NCBI GenBank assembly: GCA_031556725.1
Contig: JAVBSL010000010.1
Span: 124,001-188,000 of the forward strand
Reading direction: 5' to 3'
Length of the DNA stretch: 64,000 nt
DNA from: UBA935 sp031556725
GTDB taxonomy: Bacteria > Bacillota > Clostridia > Lachnospirales > Lachnospiraceae
Under the pieces are notes generated by a model. It worked only from the letters and a program-made list of their open reading frames with translations, had not been told where the DNA came from and did no database searches. The first letter of the stretch is position 1. Each line of letters opens with the position of its first letter. Shown here one piece after another: positions 35,609-43,338 of the stretch. A program made the position numbers and the translations under genes.

Positions 35609-38154
35609 AAATTCCTGCCCTTTTTGCTGTTAAAAATCAAAGGCGCAATAATCAGCATCAAAATCAAACCGGAAGGATTGCTGAAGTGGAACACCCACTC
35701 TACCAGCCCTTCTACCGCTACGGCTACTGTTACGATTACCGGCAATGCCGCATAACTTTCATTGTCCCGATTTCTGAAATAATATATACAGCTTTGAATA
35801 AAAGTTGCTAATCCCACCAGCACAAACAAGACGCCCATAAAGATACCATGGTCATATGCAAACTGCAGGTAAATATTGTGTGCATGTGTTGCAATAGAGC
35901 CGTCTTTCAGCAGTGCACCCATCTCCTCATGTCCGGTCATGTTCAACTGCTCGATATAGGAACGGAAGATGTCGGTTCGGCCATTGGTATAGTCTGCTTC
36001 CGGCACATCAGCTTCAGCTTCAACCACCTGATCTTGTTCCGCAGTAACCGCCTGCTCCGTTTCCACACCCATTGCTTCGGCTTCCCATAGCTCTACATAT
36101 ACTTCCGATACGATAATATGCGTTTCTTCGAACTCTTTTATTTCCCCGTAAATATCAAAGGTACCTTCCGGTATTCCGAATATCTTCTCCGCAAATACAT
36201 CAACAAACCGGCCCACACGCATGAACTCCACTGAGTTTACTTTACGTCCCCTTAAAATATCATCCGGGTAAGACTCAAATTCATAAAGCTCCGGTTCGCT
36301 CACCAATGCCGGAACTGTCCTTTGCACAAAAAACGTAACCGGAAAACAAATAATCGCCGACAGAATCATGATTCCCATTGAAACCAGGATGTTTCTGATC
36401 TTCTCCCGGCCCTTTCCGGCGGCCATAATCACTACTGCAAAAAGTGCAGTAACTGCTACTGCAAAAAAGCCTGTTCGGGCCATTGTAAACAGCATGTAGG
36501 ATGTCACTACACCAAAAAATACGCTTTCCTTCCAAATATCTTTCAGCTTATGGCTCTTCTTTAATTTTGTCAGTAATATAACCAACGCCGCACATTCCAC
36601 CATAGTAAGATAAGTCGCCGTGATGGTTACCGTATGGAAAATGTGAGTATATCTCGCCGTCCGGTATGTGACAAAAGGACGGTGTAACAAAGCATAGCCG
36701 GTAGACCAGATAAAATGCAGGGCAATACCCCGGCAAATATTGGTCAGAATATCCGTCTTCTTCCATCCACCATATTGCAGGAAGAACAGTGTAAAGGAAA
36801 CTGCCAAAGCAACTGTCCACCAACGTCCGTTACGAAAAACAATAATCAATATAAAGAATAATGCAATCAAACCACCATACAAATATGCCGGCCGCTTCAT
36901 TTCCCTACTGATGATTTTCTTTACTGTATTGATAATCACATTCAAAATCACAAATCCGGCTAATATACCTGCCCACACTGTCAGGGGCAAAGCTTGTGCA
37001 TCCAGTTCATTTGCTCTAAGCTCATCAGTCATTAAGCCTGTATAGTAGTTATAACCATATATCCCGGCTAAAATTACATATACAAGATTATAAATTTTCC
37101 ATATTTCCTTCTTGCTAAACATCACTATAATCGCCAGCGCAAAGAAAATCACTTCTTTCCGCTCCGCAATGGTGTGATGGATATCATATAAGCCGCACAT
37201 ATACTCGCAGCAAGCCGCAAGTATTCCGGCAATAAAAATCGATTGTAAAAAATCAGGCCATTTTTCTCTTAAAATATCTTTACTAATAATGGCTGCCTGG
37301 CCATCCCGATTATGATTGATCCCATAAAACAGAATCCCACCAAGTAAAATGATGCTTATGAAGAAAAATGTATTATCTAAAACAAAACTGCCAAAGGCAC
37401 CCGTTACTGTTGCAATTAACCCCGCTAATATAAGCACCGCTGCCAAGGGGTTCATAACAAATTTAAATGCTCTTTCAACTGTAATCAGCTTGTCCTTTGC
37501 CTGTCGCTTTTTATAATAGTAGTTTACTGCAAACAGCATCGCTGCTGCCAAGGCCAAAATAACTGCCCCAAACAAGGCCACCTTGTCTTTTCGCAAAGGT
37601 ACCGAATAATTGTAATCAGCTACCAGATTCAACCCTTCCAGGGAACTATCCATGTAATACATAACACCGGCATTAGGATAATCGGTCATGGGAATAAATT
37701 CACTGCCTGCGTAGATATTAGATACAATGCCGCCATCCGGCTTTCCGCTTGGGGTTTTCCCCTGTACAATAAAAAAATACATCTCACCCACTGTTAAGTC
37801 TACATCCACCAATATTTCATAAAAACCGGGAAGGTTATCCTGATCAATCATCACCGTCTCTTCAAACATCCCGCAATTGGCACTATCCAACATCCGGAAA
37901 TAGAAAGATTCTCCGGTAGTTTCTGCCCCCAGATAGATTCTCACACTTCCCATATGGTCATACTGGGCCGCAAATCCCTGGGTCAGCATCCTGTTATCAT
38001 CAATAGGTCCAATCACTTCTCCGGTTTGCTGAGGAATCGAAGATGTTACCGTCTCATGCCATACCCGAAAAGGAAACAATGACAGAAGCGCACATGCTGC
38101 GACAATTATAATTACTGCTTGTATTGCTTTACTCTTATAGATAATCTTTTTCAT
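35605..38154 (-). CDS. O-antigen ligase/polymerase-like membrane protein with ectodomain
   Basis: An 849-residue protein, first gene of the left operon. One N-terminal helix (about 10-27) is followed by a soluble, probably beta-rich, outside domain to about 185. Twelve or so membrane segments follow, with an acidic outside loop near 640-740 rich in Glu, Ala and Val. The loop ends in THAHNIYLQFAYDHGIFMGVL, which carries the H-x-HN motif of the Wzy_C (WaaL/PglL/Wzy) family. It should transfer or polymerise undecaprenyl-linked glycan outside the membrane. The N-terminal ectodomain is unusual for the family. RBS GGGAG lies 6 bp before the ATG and a consensus promoter is about 43 bp upstream. Confidence 0.8.
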   Translation of the reverse strand: MKKIIYKSKAIQAVIIIVAACALLSLFPFRVWHETVTSSIPQQTGEVIGPIDDNRMLTQGFAAQYDHMGSVRIYLGAETTGESFYFRMLDSANCGMFEETVMIDQDNLPGFYEILVDVDLTVGEMYFFIVQGKTPSGKPDGGIVSNIYAGSEFIPMTDYPNAGVMYYMDSSLEGLNLVADYNYSVPLRKDKVALFGAVILALAAAMLFAVNYYYKKRQAKDKLITVERAFKFVMNPLAAVLILAGLIATVTGAFGSFVLDNTFFFISIILLGGILFYGINHNRDGQAAIISKDILREKWPDFLQSIFIAGILAACCEYMCGLYDIHHTIAERKEVIFFALAIIVMFSKKEIWKIYNLVYVILAGIYGYNYYTGLMTDELRANELDAQALPLTVWAGILAGFVILNVIINTVKKIISREMKRPAYLYGGLIALFFILIIVFRNGRWWTVALAVSFTLFFLQYGGWKKTDILTNICRGIALHFIWSTGYALLHRPFVTYRTARYTHIFHTVTITATYLTMVECAALVILLTKLKKSHKLKDIWKESVFFGVVTSYMLFTMARTGFFAVAVTALFAVVIMAAGKGREKIRNILVSMGIMILSAIICFPVTFFVQRTVPALVSEPELYEFESYPDDILRGRKVNSVEFMRVGRFVDVFAEKIFGIPEGTFDIYGEIKEFEETHIIVSEVYVELWEAEAMGVETEQAVTAEQDQVVEAEADVPEADYTNGRTDIFRSYIEQLNMTGHEEMGALLKDGSIATHAHNIYLQFAYDHGIFMGVLFVLVGLATFIQSCIYYFRNRDNESYAALPVIVTVAVAVEGLVEWVFHFSNPSGLILMLIIAPLIFNSKKGRNL

Positions 38155-38196
38155 TTAATGCTCCCAATTTTAACATAATCCTCAAAATCATGGGTA

Positions 38197-38225
38197 ATTA
38201 TACCATAGTTACCTTCAATTATCAA
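38197..38225 (-). promoter_or_regulatory. Strong sigma-A promoter of the left operon
   Basis: On the minus strand TTGATA (38220-38225), a 17-bp spacer and a perfect TATAAT (38197-38202) with an upstream TG (extended -10). The start of transcription would fall near 38190, leaving a leader of about 35 bases before the ATG at 38154. It is the best promoter match I see in the window. Confidence 0.75.
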
Positions 38226-38241
38226 ATCCAATACTTAAAAA

Positions 38242-38398
38242 TTGTAACTATTCAGAGCCCCATTCGCAAAATCGCTCTTTCAGAGCTTTACTTTTGCTCA
38301 TGATGGCTTCTCGCCAAATAGATATGTGAAAAGAGTCCTCTGCAAGCAAGCTTGCTCGGTCTCTTTACATAAATCTGCTTGGCTCTGAATAGTCACAA
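38242..38398. repeat. MITE-like inverted-repeat element
   Basis: The ends are 18-bp inverted repeats with one mismatch: TTGTAACTATTCAGAGCC at 38242-38259 and GGCTCTGAATAGTCACAA at 38381-38398. The interior has further palindromes, including AGCAAGCTTGCT near 38354-38365 and GCTCTTTCAGAGC near 38273-38285. It has no coding capacity. Size and structure fit a non-autonomous mobile element or an intergenic RNA hairpin element. No second copy was seen in the window. Confidence 0.55.
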
Positions 38399-38401
38399 AA
38401 A

Positions 38402-38470
38402 AATATACATTTAATCAATCCGCAATATTCAGCATGCTGCACTGAAATCGAAAAAAGATTAAATGTATAC
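38402..38470 (-). terminator. Rho-independent terminator of the agr genes
   Basis: On the minus strand ATACATTTAATC pairs perfectly with GATTAAATGTAT (13-base arms at 38404-38416 and 38457-38469). The second arm is followed by seven T. The 40-base centre holds its own hairpin (CAGCATGCTG). It starts 10 bp after the agrB stop. Confidence 0.75.
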
Positions 38471-38479
38471 CTATAACCA

Positions 38480-39052
38480 TTACCGCCCTTTGCGGTACCT
38501 TATTTTTCCCCATGTTAATGCCAGTACGTTTAGCATTTCTCCCACTGCCATACACCATAGCCAATGACCGTTACCGGTCATGTATAAAATGCTTTCCAGA
38601 ACAATCAGTACTGCAATTGTAATGTTCAGCCTTCTGGCGAACACCTCACGCTCCCAATCGCATACCGGCCTATTATCGTTCTCTACAGGCGAAAGACACT
38701 TTATTATGACGAGAGACAAAATACTAATGACTGCTATAACATAAATTTTTATATCCAAGTATTTGACGGCTGCCAACGCCAGCACCACCAATACCACTGA
38801 GCAAAAATAACAAGATAAAAAAGAATTCATATGAACACCGCCTGCTGTTCCCCTAACAGCAAAGAATACTGCCAATAATACAGCACATTCTACCGGCATT
38901 CCCATAACGACTGCACAAATAATAATTGTTAATACCGCAACTATTAATTCCAAACCAACTTGAAATCCGTAGGCATAGATTTCCTTGTTCTCATCCTGGA
39001 CCGTTTCTGTACGGACCAGATAGTCAGCCAACCGAATGGCTACTTTTTCCAT
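38480..39052 (-). CDS. agrB: AgrB-like peptide-processing membrane protease
   Basis: A 190-residue polytopic protein of the accessory gene regulator B family. The catalytic His74 and Cys81 lie in RGTAGGVHMNSFLSC, with the same seven-residue spacing as in staphylococcal AgrB. Four to six hydrophobic segments are present. AgrB cuts the AgrD C-terminal tail and closes the thiolactone ring at the membrane. The gene overlaps agrD by 13 bp, a normal arrangement. A further Cys84 near the site is extra. Identity is well supported by the motif and by the adjacent agrD, kinase and regulator genes. Confidence 0.9.
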   Translation of the reverse strand: MEKVAIRLADYLVRTETVQDENKEIYAYGFQVGLELIVAVLTIIICAVVMGMPVECAVLLAVFFAVRGTAGGVHMNSFLSCYFCSVVLVVLALAAVKYLDIKIYVIAVISILSLVIIKCLSPVENDNRPVCDWEREVFARRLNITIAVLIVLESILYMTGNGHWLWCMAVGEMLNVLALTWGKIRYRKGR

Positions 39053-39195
39053 GATTCTTTATCAGCGTTTTTCTTTTGCATGGCATCCGGCATTTTCGGT
39101 TCGTGTAATAACATTGCACAACATCCAATACTATTAGATATTTTTGCAACTGCTTCACCGGTGCGTGCCAGAGAACGGGCAATTCTTTTTTCCAT
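39040..39195 (-). CDS. agrD: AgrD-like cyclic lactone autoinducer peptide precursor
   Basis: A 51-residue peptide precursor. Residues 1-18 form a basic amphipathic leader (MEKRIARSLARTGEAVAK). The core is SNSIGCCAMLL (20-30), and the tail HEPKMPDAMQ (31-40) matches the YQPK-x-P tail of clostridial AgrD peptides, followed by a charged end. By comparison the ring would be Cys26-Leu30 (CAMLL) closed as a thiolactone, but Cys25 is directly before it and could compete. The start at 39195 has GGAGG 11 bp upstream. Longer readings to 39273 add nothing AgrD-like. The mature peptide would be the ligand for the kinase encoded at 39319-40644. Confidence 0.85.
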   Translation of the reverse strand: MEKRIARSLARTGEAVAKISNSIGCCAMLLHEPKMPDAMQKKNADKESWKK

Positions 39196-39244
39196 CACTG
39201 TGATTTCCTCCTTGTATGTTTTATCCACGTAGGAGGGTAACATA

Positions 39245-39273
39245 ATTCTGCTGAAAATATACACAAGTGTCAA
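39245..39273 (-). promoter_or_regulatory. Candidate promoter for agrDB
   Basis: On the minus strand a perfect TTGACA (39268-39273), 17 bp, then CAGAAT (39245-39250, four of six -10 matches). It lies in the 123-bp gap between the kinase stop and agrD, about 50 bp before the agrD ATG. A weak -10 would fit control by a LytTR activator; I cannot define the binding repeats. Confidence 0.45.
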
Positions 39274-39318
39274 AATCCCGCTTCTGTCAGTAATATTTCA
39301 TAAATTAAAACGTTTTTA

Positions 39319-40644
39319 TTAGTCATTTTGGTTTACATATAATTCTTCCTTGCCATACATAGCAATCATAAGCTTGAACATATAATCCTTGGTTTCTATT
39401 TTCATCATACCATCGTATCGTTTTACAGCTTCCTCAATTGAGGCAAGTCCTATTCCATGCCGGTTTTTGTCCAATTTAATTGTTAACAACTTTCCCTCAG
39501 CATTGCTCTTGATTTCCCCCAGATAAGGATTGGATAATTTTATAGTTAATACATTTCGTTCAAATTTCATTTTCAAATCAATACTTCGATGTTCTTCGTC
39601 TAAATTCCTTACTGCCTCAATGGCATTATCAAGGGCATTTCCCATAACAACACACAAATCCCCATCTTCGAAAGGCATATGATTAGGCACCATAAACTCG
39701 CTGCTAAGAGTAATATTATCATTTTCTGCCTTACTCATTTTATAGCCAAGCAAAGAGTCAATAATCATATTGCCGCTTTTATTCTTCCAATAATTTAACG
39801 TATAGTCATCAATCAATCCACGAAGGTAATCTCTCATCTCTTCATAATGCTGCTCCTGATTAAACCCATTCAGGCATACCAGATGATTCTTAAAATCATG
39901 ATGCAATTTTCTGCTTTCTAACCACGCTGCTTCACGTTCTTCACTTTGTAATTTATACATCTTTGCCTGTTGTTCATACATAATATTATTCTGGCGAATA
40001 ACCGCTTCTTTTTGAAGTTTATCATAAACACTAAAAATAAATATATTAAGTAATAACGTTATTAGTAGTGCCAATGAGGACATAACAGAAAAATGCACGC
40101 TTACTAATTGCATATTTAATTCTGTAATAATATAAATAATTAGCATACTTCCAATAGGTATTAGCAATGACATCAACCAGTATGACAATGTAACTTCTCC
40201 ACTCATTTTGCCTTTATGGTTTATCTTAATTATTTGAATTATCATCACGAGAATTATTTTTGAAATAATCCATGCTGACAAAACATAATCATTTAATTGT
40301 ATTCCAAAAAGTATAGTTAAAAATCCTACTATGCTTTCTGCAATAGCTGTTATACAATAAAAAGATGCTGTAACAAGCATAACTGTTTTTAACTTATTCT
40401 GATAAAAAATCACTCCAATTGCAGCCCATAAAACTATTGATACAATTGCCCTTTCCAACATTGAATCAACTACATTCTGTATAAATAAATTATCACACAA
40501 CCAATATAAGCCCCATGCAATGCTAGAAATCAGCTTTCCGTTCTTACCCTTATTCGTTAAAAAAGTATTATAGTAATCTACAACTATCGGTACCCAGACT
40601 ATAGATACTGCCAAATCAATTATTTCTTTTAATGTAATCTCCAT
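39319..40644 (-). CDS. agrC: AgrC-like sensor histidine kinase (GHKL type)
   Basis: A 441-residue sensor kinase. Six or seven membrane helices fill residues 5-205, as in AgrC/HPK10 peptide receptors. A coiled segment (210-245) leads to the phospho-acceptor His249 in KLHHDFKNH. The ATPase has the N-box GNALDNAIEAV (335-345) and the G-box HGIGLASIEEAV (396-407). The family senses a cyclic autoinducer peptide outside and phosphorylates a LytTR-type regulator. It starts 1 bp after the regulator gene and is followed by agrD, so the set is regulator-kinase-peptide-protease. Confidence 0.88.
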   Translation of the reverse strand: MEITLKEIIDLAVSIVWVPIVVDYYNTFLTNKGKNGKLISSIAWGLYWLCDNLFIQNVVDSMLERAIVSIVLWAAIGVIFYQNKLKTVMLVTASFYCITAIAESIVGFLTILFGIQLNDYVLSAWIISKIILVMIIQIIKINHKGKMSGEVTLSYWLMSLLIPIGSMLIIYIITELNMQLVSVHFSVMSSLALLITLLLNIFIFSVYDKLQKEAVIRQNNIMYEQQAKMYKLQSEEREAAWLESRKLHHDFKNHLVCLNGFNQEQHYEEMRDYLRGLIDDYTLNYWKNKSGNMIIDSLLGYKMSKAENDNITLSSEFMVPNHMPFEDGDLCVVMGNALDNAIEAVRNLDEEHRSIDLKMKFERNVLTIKLSNPYLGEIKSNAEGKLLTIKLDKNRHGIGLASIEEAVKRYDGMMKIETKDYMFKLMIAMYGKEELYVNQND

Positions 40645-40645
40645 C

Positions 40646-41359
40646 TCATTTCTCCATTCCGAAATACAGTTCCCTAATTTGCTTTCTCCGCTCTTGGCTG
40701 ATCCTCAATCTTTCTCCGTTACACATAGTAATATAATCATAATTCATAACTTCCATCAAACTGGCATTGATCAAATAAGATTGATGGATACGTAAGAATT
40801 GAGCCTTCTGTTCCGCAAGCTGTTTTTCCACATCACCTAATTTACCTAAATAGCGAGACTTTTTGCTTTTGGTTACAACATAAACATTACGCCCAAAGCT
40901 CTCGAAATATATAATATCTTTTGTCGGAATGCGATAGCGGACCCCTCTATAATCATAATGAAAATAATAATCCTTACGGTTTATCTCTTCAAAAGCAGCT
41001 ACAAAATCTATAGCAAACTGGTTTTCATCAACTGGTTTTTTTAGAAAGCGAAAAGGCATAACCGGAAACAGTTGCACAAAATAATTTTCATAACTTGAAA
41101 TATAGATAAAAATAACTTCCCGGTTATTTTCTCTAATCTTTTGTGCTAACGCGATTCCATCCATCTCCGGCATCTCAATATCCAGATAAATCAAGTCATA
41201 CTCGTTCTTTTCATTGATATAAGAAAGTAAATTCTGACTGGAGTTGTAAACATCAACTGCCTTACTTACAATGTGATTTTCTTTCAGGTTCCTCTCCAAC
41301 AAACTTTCTATTTTATCCGTAATTCTTTTTTCATCATCACAAATTGCTATTCTAATCAT
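40646..41359 (-). CDS. agrA: AgrA-like LytTR response regulator
   Basis: A 237-residue response regulator. The receiver domain (1-120) has the acidic pocket CDDE at 7-10, the phospho-acceptor Asp60 in LIYLDIEMPEMDG and the Lys in FLKKPV near 105-110. The LytTR DNA-binding domain covers about 140-237 (YRIPTKDIIYFESFGRNVYV, then FLRIHQSYLIN). The start at 41359 has AGGTGA 5 bp upstream; the frame to 41419 adds 20 atypical residues. It should bind direct repeats upstream of target promoters, including its own. It is probably activated by the kinase encoded next. Confidence 0.9.
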   Translation of the reverse strand: MIRIAICDDEKRITDKIESLLERNLKENHIVSKAVDVYNSSQNLLSYINEKNEYDLIYLDIEMPEMDGIALAQKIRENNREVIFIYISSYENYFVQLFPVMPFRFLKKPVDENQFAIDFVAAFEEINRKDYYFHYDYRGVRYRIPTKDIIYFESFGRNVYVVTKSKKSRYLGKLGDVEKQLAEQKAQFLRIHQSYLINASLMEVMNYDYITMCNGERLRISQERRKQIRELYFGMEK

Positions 41360-41419
41360 ATAATTCACCTTTTTAACTAATATGACTTTTGTCCTATGCA
41401 AATTGGTATTTTTTTCCAA

Positions 41420-41448
41420 TTATTAATTATTTTAGTATGAATTGTCAA
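41420..41448 (-). promoter_or_regulatory. Sigma-A promoter of the agr regulator-kinase genes
   Basis: On the minus strand a perfect TTGACA (41443-41448), 17 bp, then TAATAA (41420-41425). It lies 61 bp before the regulator ATG. GACAAT occurs twice 12 bp apart across the -35 region and could be part of an activator site. Confidence 0.6.
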
Positions 41449-41510
41449 TAGTATTGTCTCAATTTAAGACTTTTTGCGCGACTTTCCTAACATTATTTGG
41501 ATATTTCTTC

Positions 41511-41556
41511 ATAAAAATAGCCCCTTTTATGATATCTGCTACCATAAAAGGGGCTA
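41511..41556 (-). terminator. Rho-independent terminator after the XRE gene
   Basis: A perfect 14-bp stem (TAGCCCCTTTTATG at 41518-41531 with CATAAAAGGGGCTA at 41543-41556) and an 11-base loop. On the minus strand it is followed by TTTTTAT. It lies 12 bp after the XRE stop and separates that gene from the agr promoter. Confidence 0.85.
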
Positions 41557-41567
41557 ATTGTATTATG

Positions 41568-41810
41568 TTACTTCTTATCGAACAAATCATATATCGAAAC
41601 ACCCAGGACTTCGGCAAGTGCCTTCAATTCAAAATCCGTCACTGTTCTTTCATGGCTTTCGATTCTGGAAATAGAACCACGGCAAATATATATTGCATAA
41701 GTTTCCAATCTATCGGACAACTCTTTCTGGCTCATTTTCTTTTCCACTCTTACTTTCCTAACACTATCACCTACGATGTTGTTTTGTTCATAATCAATAA
41801 TCCGTGCCAT
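41568..41810 (-). CDS. Small XRE/Cro family transcriptional regulator
   Basis: An 80-residue single-domain DNA-binding protein. The helix-turn-helix runs from VGDSVRKVRVEKKMSQKELSDRL through CRGSISRIESHERTVTDFELKALAEVLGVSIYDLF. No second domain is present. The start at 41810 has GGAGG 5 bp upstream; the frame to 41843 is unlikely. It has its own terminator and stands alone between ugd and the agr genes. Its position suggests that it controls the agr promoter or ugd, but no operator could be identified. Confidence 0.85.
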   Translation of the reverse strand: MARIIDYEQNNIVGDSVRKVRVEKKMSQKELSDRLETYAIYICRGSISRIESHERTVTDFELKALAEVLGVSIYDLFDKK

Positions 41811-41896
41811 CTTGTCCTCCCGCTTTAATGTTTCATGACACATTTATTTTATTATGTTTTTCACCTCAACTCGTCTCGTATTAGGACACACTCCGT

Positions 41897-43207
41897 TTAT
41901 CTGCCCATACTGTAATATTCTACACCGGCTGATGCCATTTCTTCCGGCTTATATAGATTTCTACCATCATAAACCAGCGGAGTATGCATACTTTGTTTAT
42001 AAGTCGCAGGTGTCACTGCTCTAATTTCAGGCCATTCGGTAAATACAAAGCAGATATTAGCTGCTGTCAATGCTTTTTCAGGACTATCCACGTAAGTAAT
42101 ACTACCCTGTTTCAGCTTACCTTCCGGAAATTGCATCTGTGCCCGCTCTATTGCCTTGGGATCATAAGCAAATACCTGTGCTCCCTGCTCTAATAAAAGG
42201 TTCAGATTGTCAATCGCCGGGGCTTCGCGCATGTCATCCGTTCCGGCTTTAAAGGCCAGTCCCAGGACCGCCACCCGTAAGCCATCAAATGTAATCATTC
42301 TCTCCTGTGCCTTTTCAAATAAACGGGTTTTTTGTTTAATATTAACATCCACACAGGCTTCCACTGTTTTCAACTGATATCCGTTTTTCCGGGCCAGATA
42401 CTTTAATGCCTTGGTGTCTTTGGGGAAACAGCTGCCGCCGAATCCGATGCCGGCATTCAAAAACCGGGAACCGATTCGTTCATCATAACTCATACCCCTG
42501 GCCACATCGGTAATGTCAGCTCCTACCAATTCACAAAGATTGGAGATATCATTCATATAAGAAATCTTTAATGCCAGAAAATCATTACAGGCATATTTGA
42601 TCATTTCTGCAGAACGGCGTTTTACCGATACAATGGGAATACCAAAAGGTTTGTATATCTTCATCAACAGTTCTTCTGCTTCTATGCTTTCGGTTCCGAT
42701 AATAATCCGGGCGGCATGCAAGGTATCATGTACCGCCGTGCCCTGGGCTAAAAATTCCGGATTGGAAGCAACTTCCACTTTCACATCATGAACCAAAAAA
42801 TCCTTGATAAACTGTTCTACTTTATCGTTGGTTCCCACCGGTACGGTGGATTTTACCACTACCAGACAGTCCTTTTCCACAGTTTCCGCAATCTGCCTGG
42901 AAACACCGGCAATATAGCTCAGATTAGCACTTCCATCAGGAAGTTCCGGAGTACCCACCCCGATAAAAATAGCATCTGCCAGACGGTAAGCCTCTTTATA
43001 ATCAGTTGTAAAATGCAGATTACCATTGGCATTGTTCTTCTGCATCAATTCTTCCAGACCTTCTTCATATATGGGGGAAATGCCCTGCTTCATGATGGCA
43101 ATCTTCTTTTCATCCACATCTACGCAGGTTACATCATATCCTTTCTCGGCAAAACAAACACCTGCCACTAATCCTACATATCCGGTTCCTGCTACTGCTA
43201 TTTTCAT
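41897..43207 (-). CDS. ugd: UDP-glucose 6-dehydrogenase
   Basis: A 436-residue nucleotide-sugar dehydrogenase of the Ugd/TuaD branch. It oxidises UDP-glucose to UDP-glucuronic acid with two NAD+. The Rossmann motif is AVAGTGYVGLV (4-14), KSTVPVGTNDKV is at 119-130, and the catalytic Cys260 lies in GFGGSCFPKDTKAL. LGLAFKAGTDDMREAP completes the C-terminal domain. It is transcribed away from the plus-strand GtrB-like gene with its own extended -10 promoter. It supplies glucuronic acid, separate from the TviB-type enzyme that works on GlcNAc. Confidence 0.93.
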   Translation of the reverse strand: MKIAVAGTGYVGLVAGVCFAEKGYDVTCVDVDEKKIAIMKQGISPIYEEGLEELMQKNNANGNLHFTTDYKEAYRLADAIFIGVGTPELPDGSANLSYIAGVSRQIAETVEKDCLVVVKSTVPVGTNDKVEQFIKDFLVHDVKVEVASNPEFLAQGTAVHDTLHAARIIIGTESIEAEELLMKIYKPFGIPIVSVKRRSAEMIKYACNDFLALKISYMNDISNLCELVGADITDVARGMSYDERIGSRFLNAGIGFGGSCFPKDTKALKYLARKNGYQLKTVEACVDVNIKQKTRLFEKAQERMITFDGLRVAVLGLAFKAGTDDMREAPAIDNLNLLLEQGAQVFAYDPKAIERAQMQFPEGKLKQGSITYVDSPEKALTAANICFVFTEWPEIRAVTPATYKQSMHTPLVYDGRNLYKPEEMASAGVEYYSMGR

Positions 43208-43269
43208 GTCCTTATATATCCTTTCTTTATCTCAGTTATCTAAATTCAAAACGTAAAAATTATGAACAT

Positions 43270-43302
43270 ATTATATCACAATAATTCAAAAAGTGGTATA
43301 CT
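43270..43302. promoter_or_regulatory. Divergent extended -10 promoters between ugd and the GtrB-like gene
   Basis: Within a 131-bp divergent gap, the minus strand has TGA-TATAAT (TATAAT at 43270-43275) 62 bp before the ugd ATG. The plus strand has TGG-TATACT (TATACT at 43297-43302) 36 bp before the GtrB-like ATG. Neither has a good -35, as is usual for extended -10 promoters. The two overlap enough to interfere. Confidence 0.55.
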
Positions 43303-43338
43303 GGTGAAAAATACTGATTTTTGAATGGAGAATTAGAT

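Larger units (their letters stand above)
38155..38479. other. 325-bp intergenic region between agr and the left operon
   Basis: The only gap above 300 bp. From left to right it holds the left operon leader and promoter (to 38225), a 157-bp inverted-repeat element (38242-38398) and the agr-side terminator hairpin (38402-38470). I see no open reading frame of note. Confidence 0.8.
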
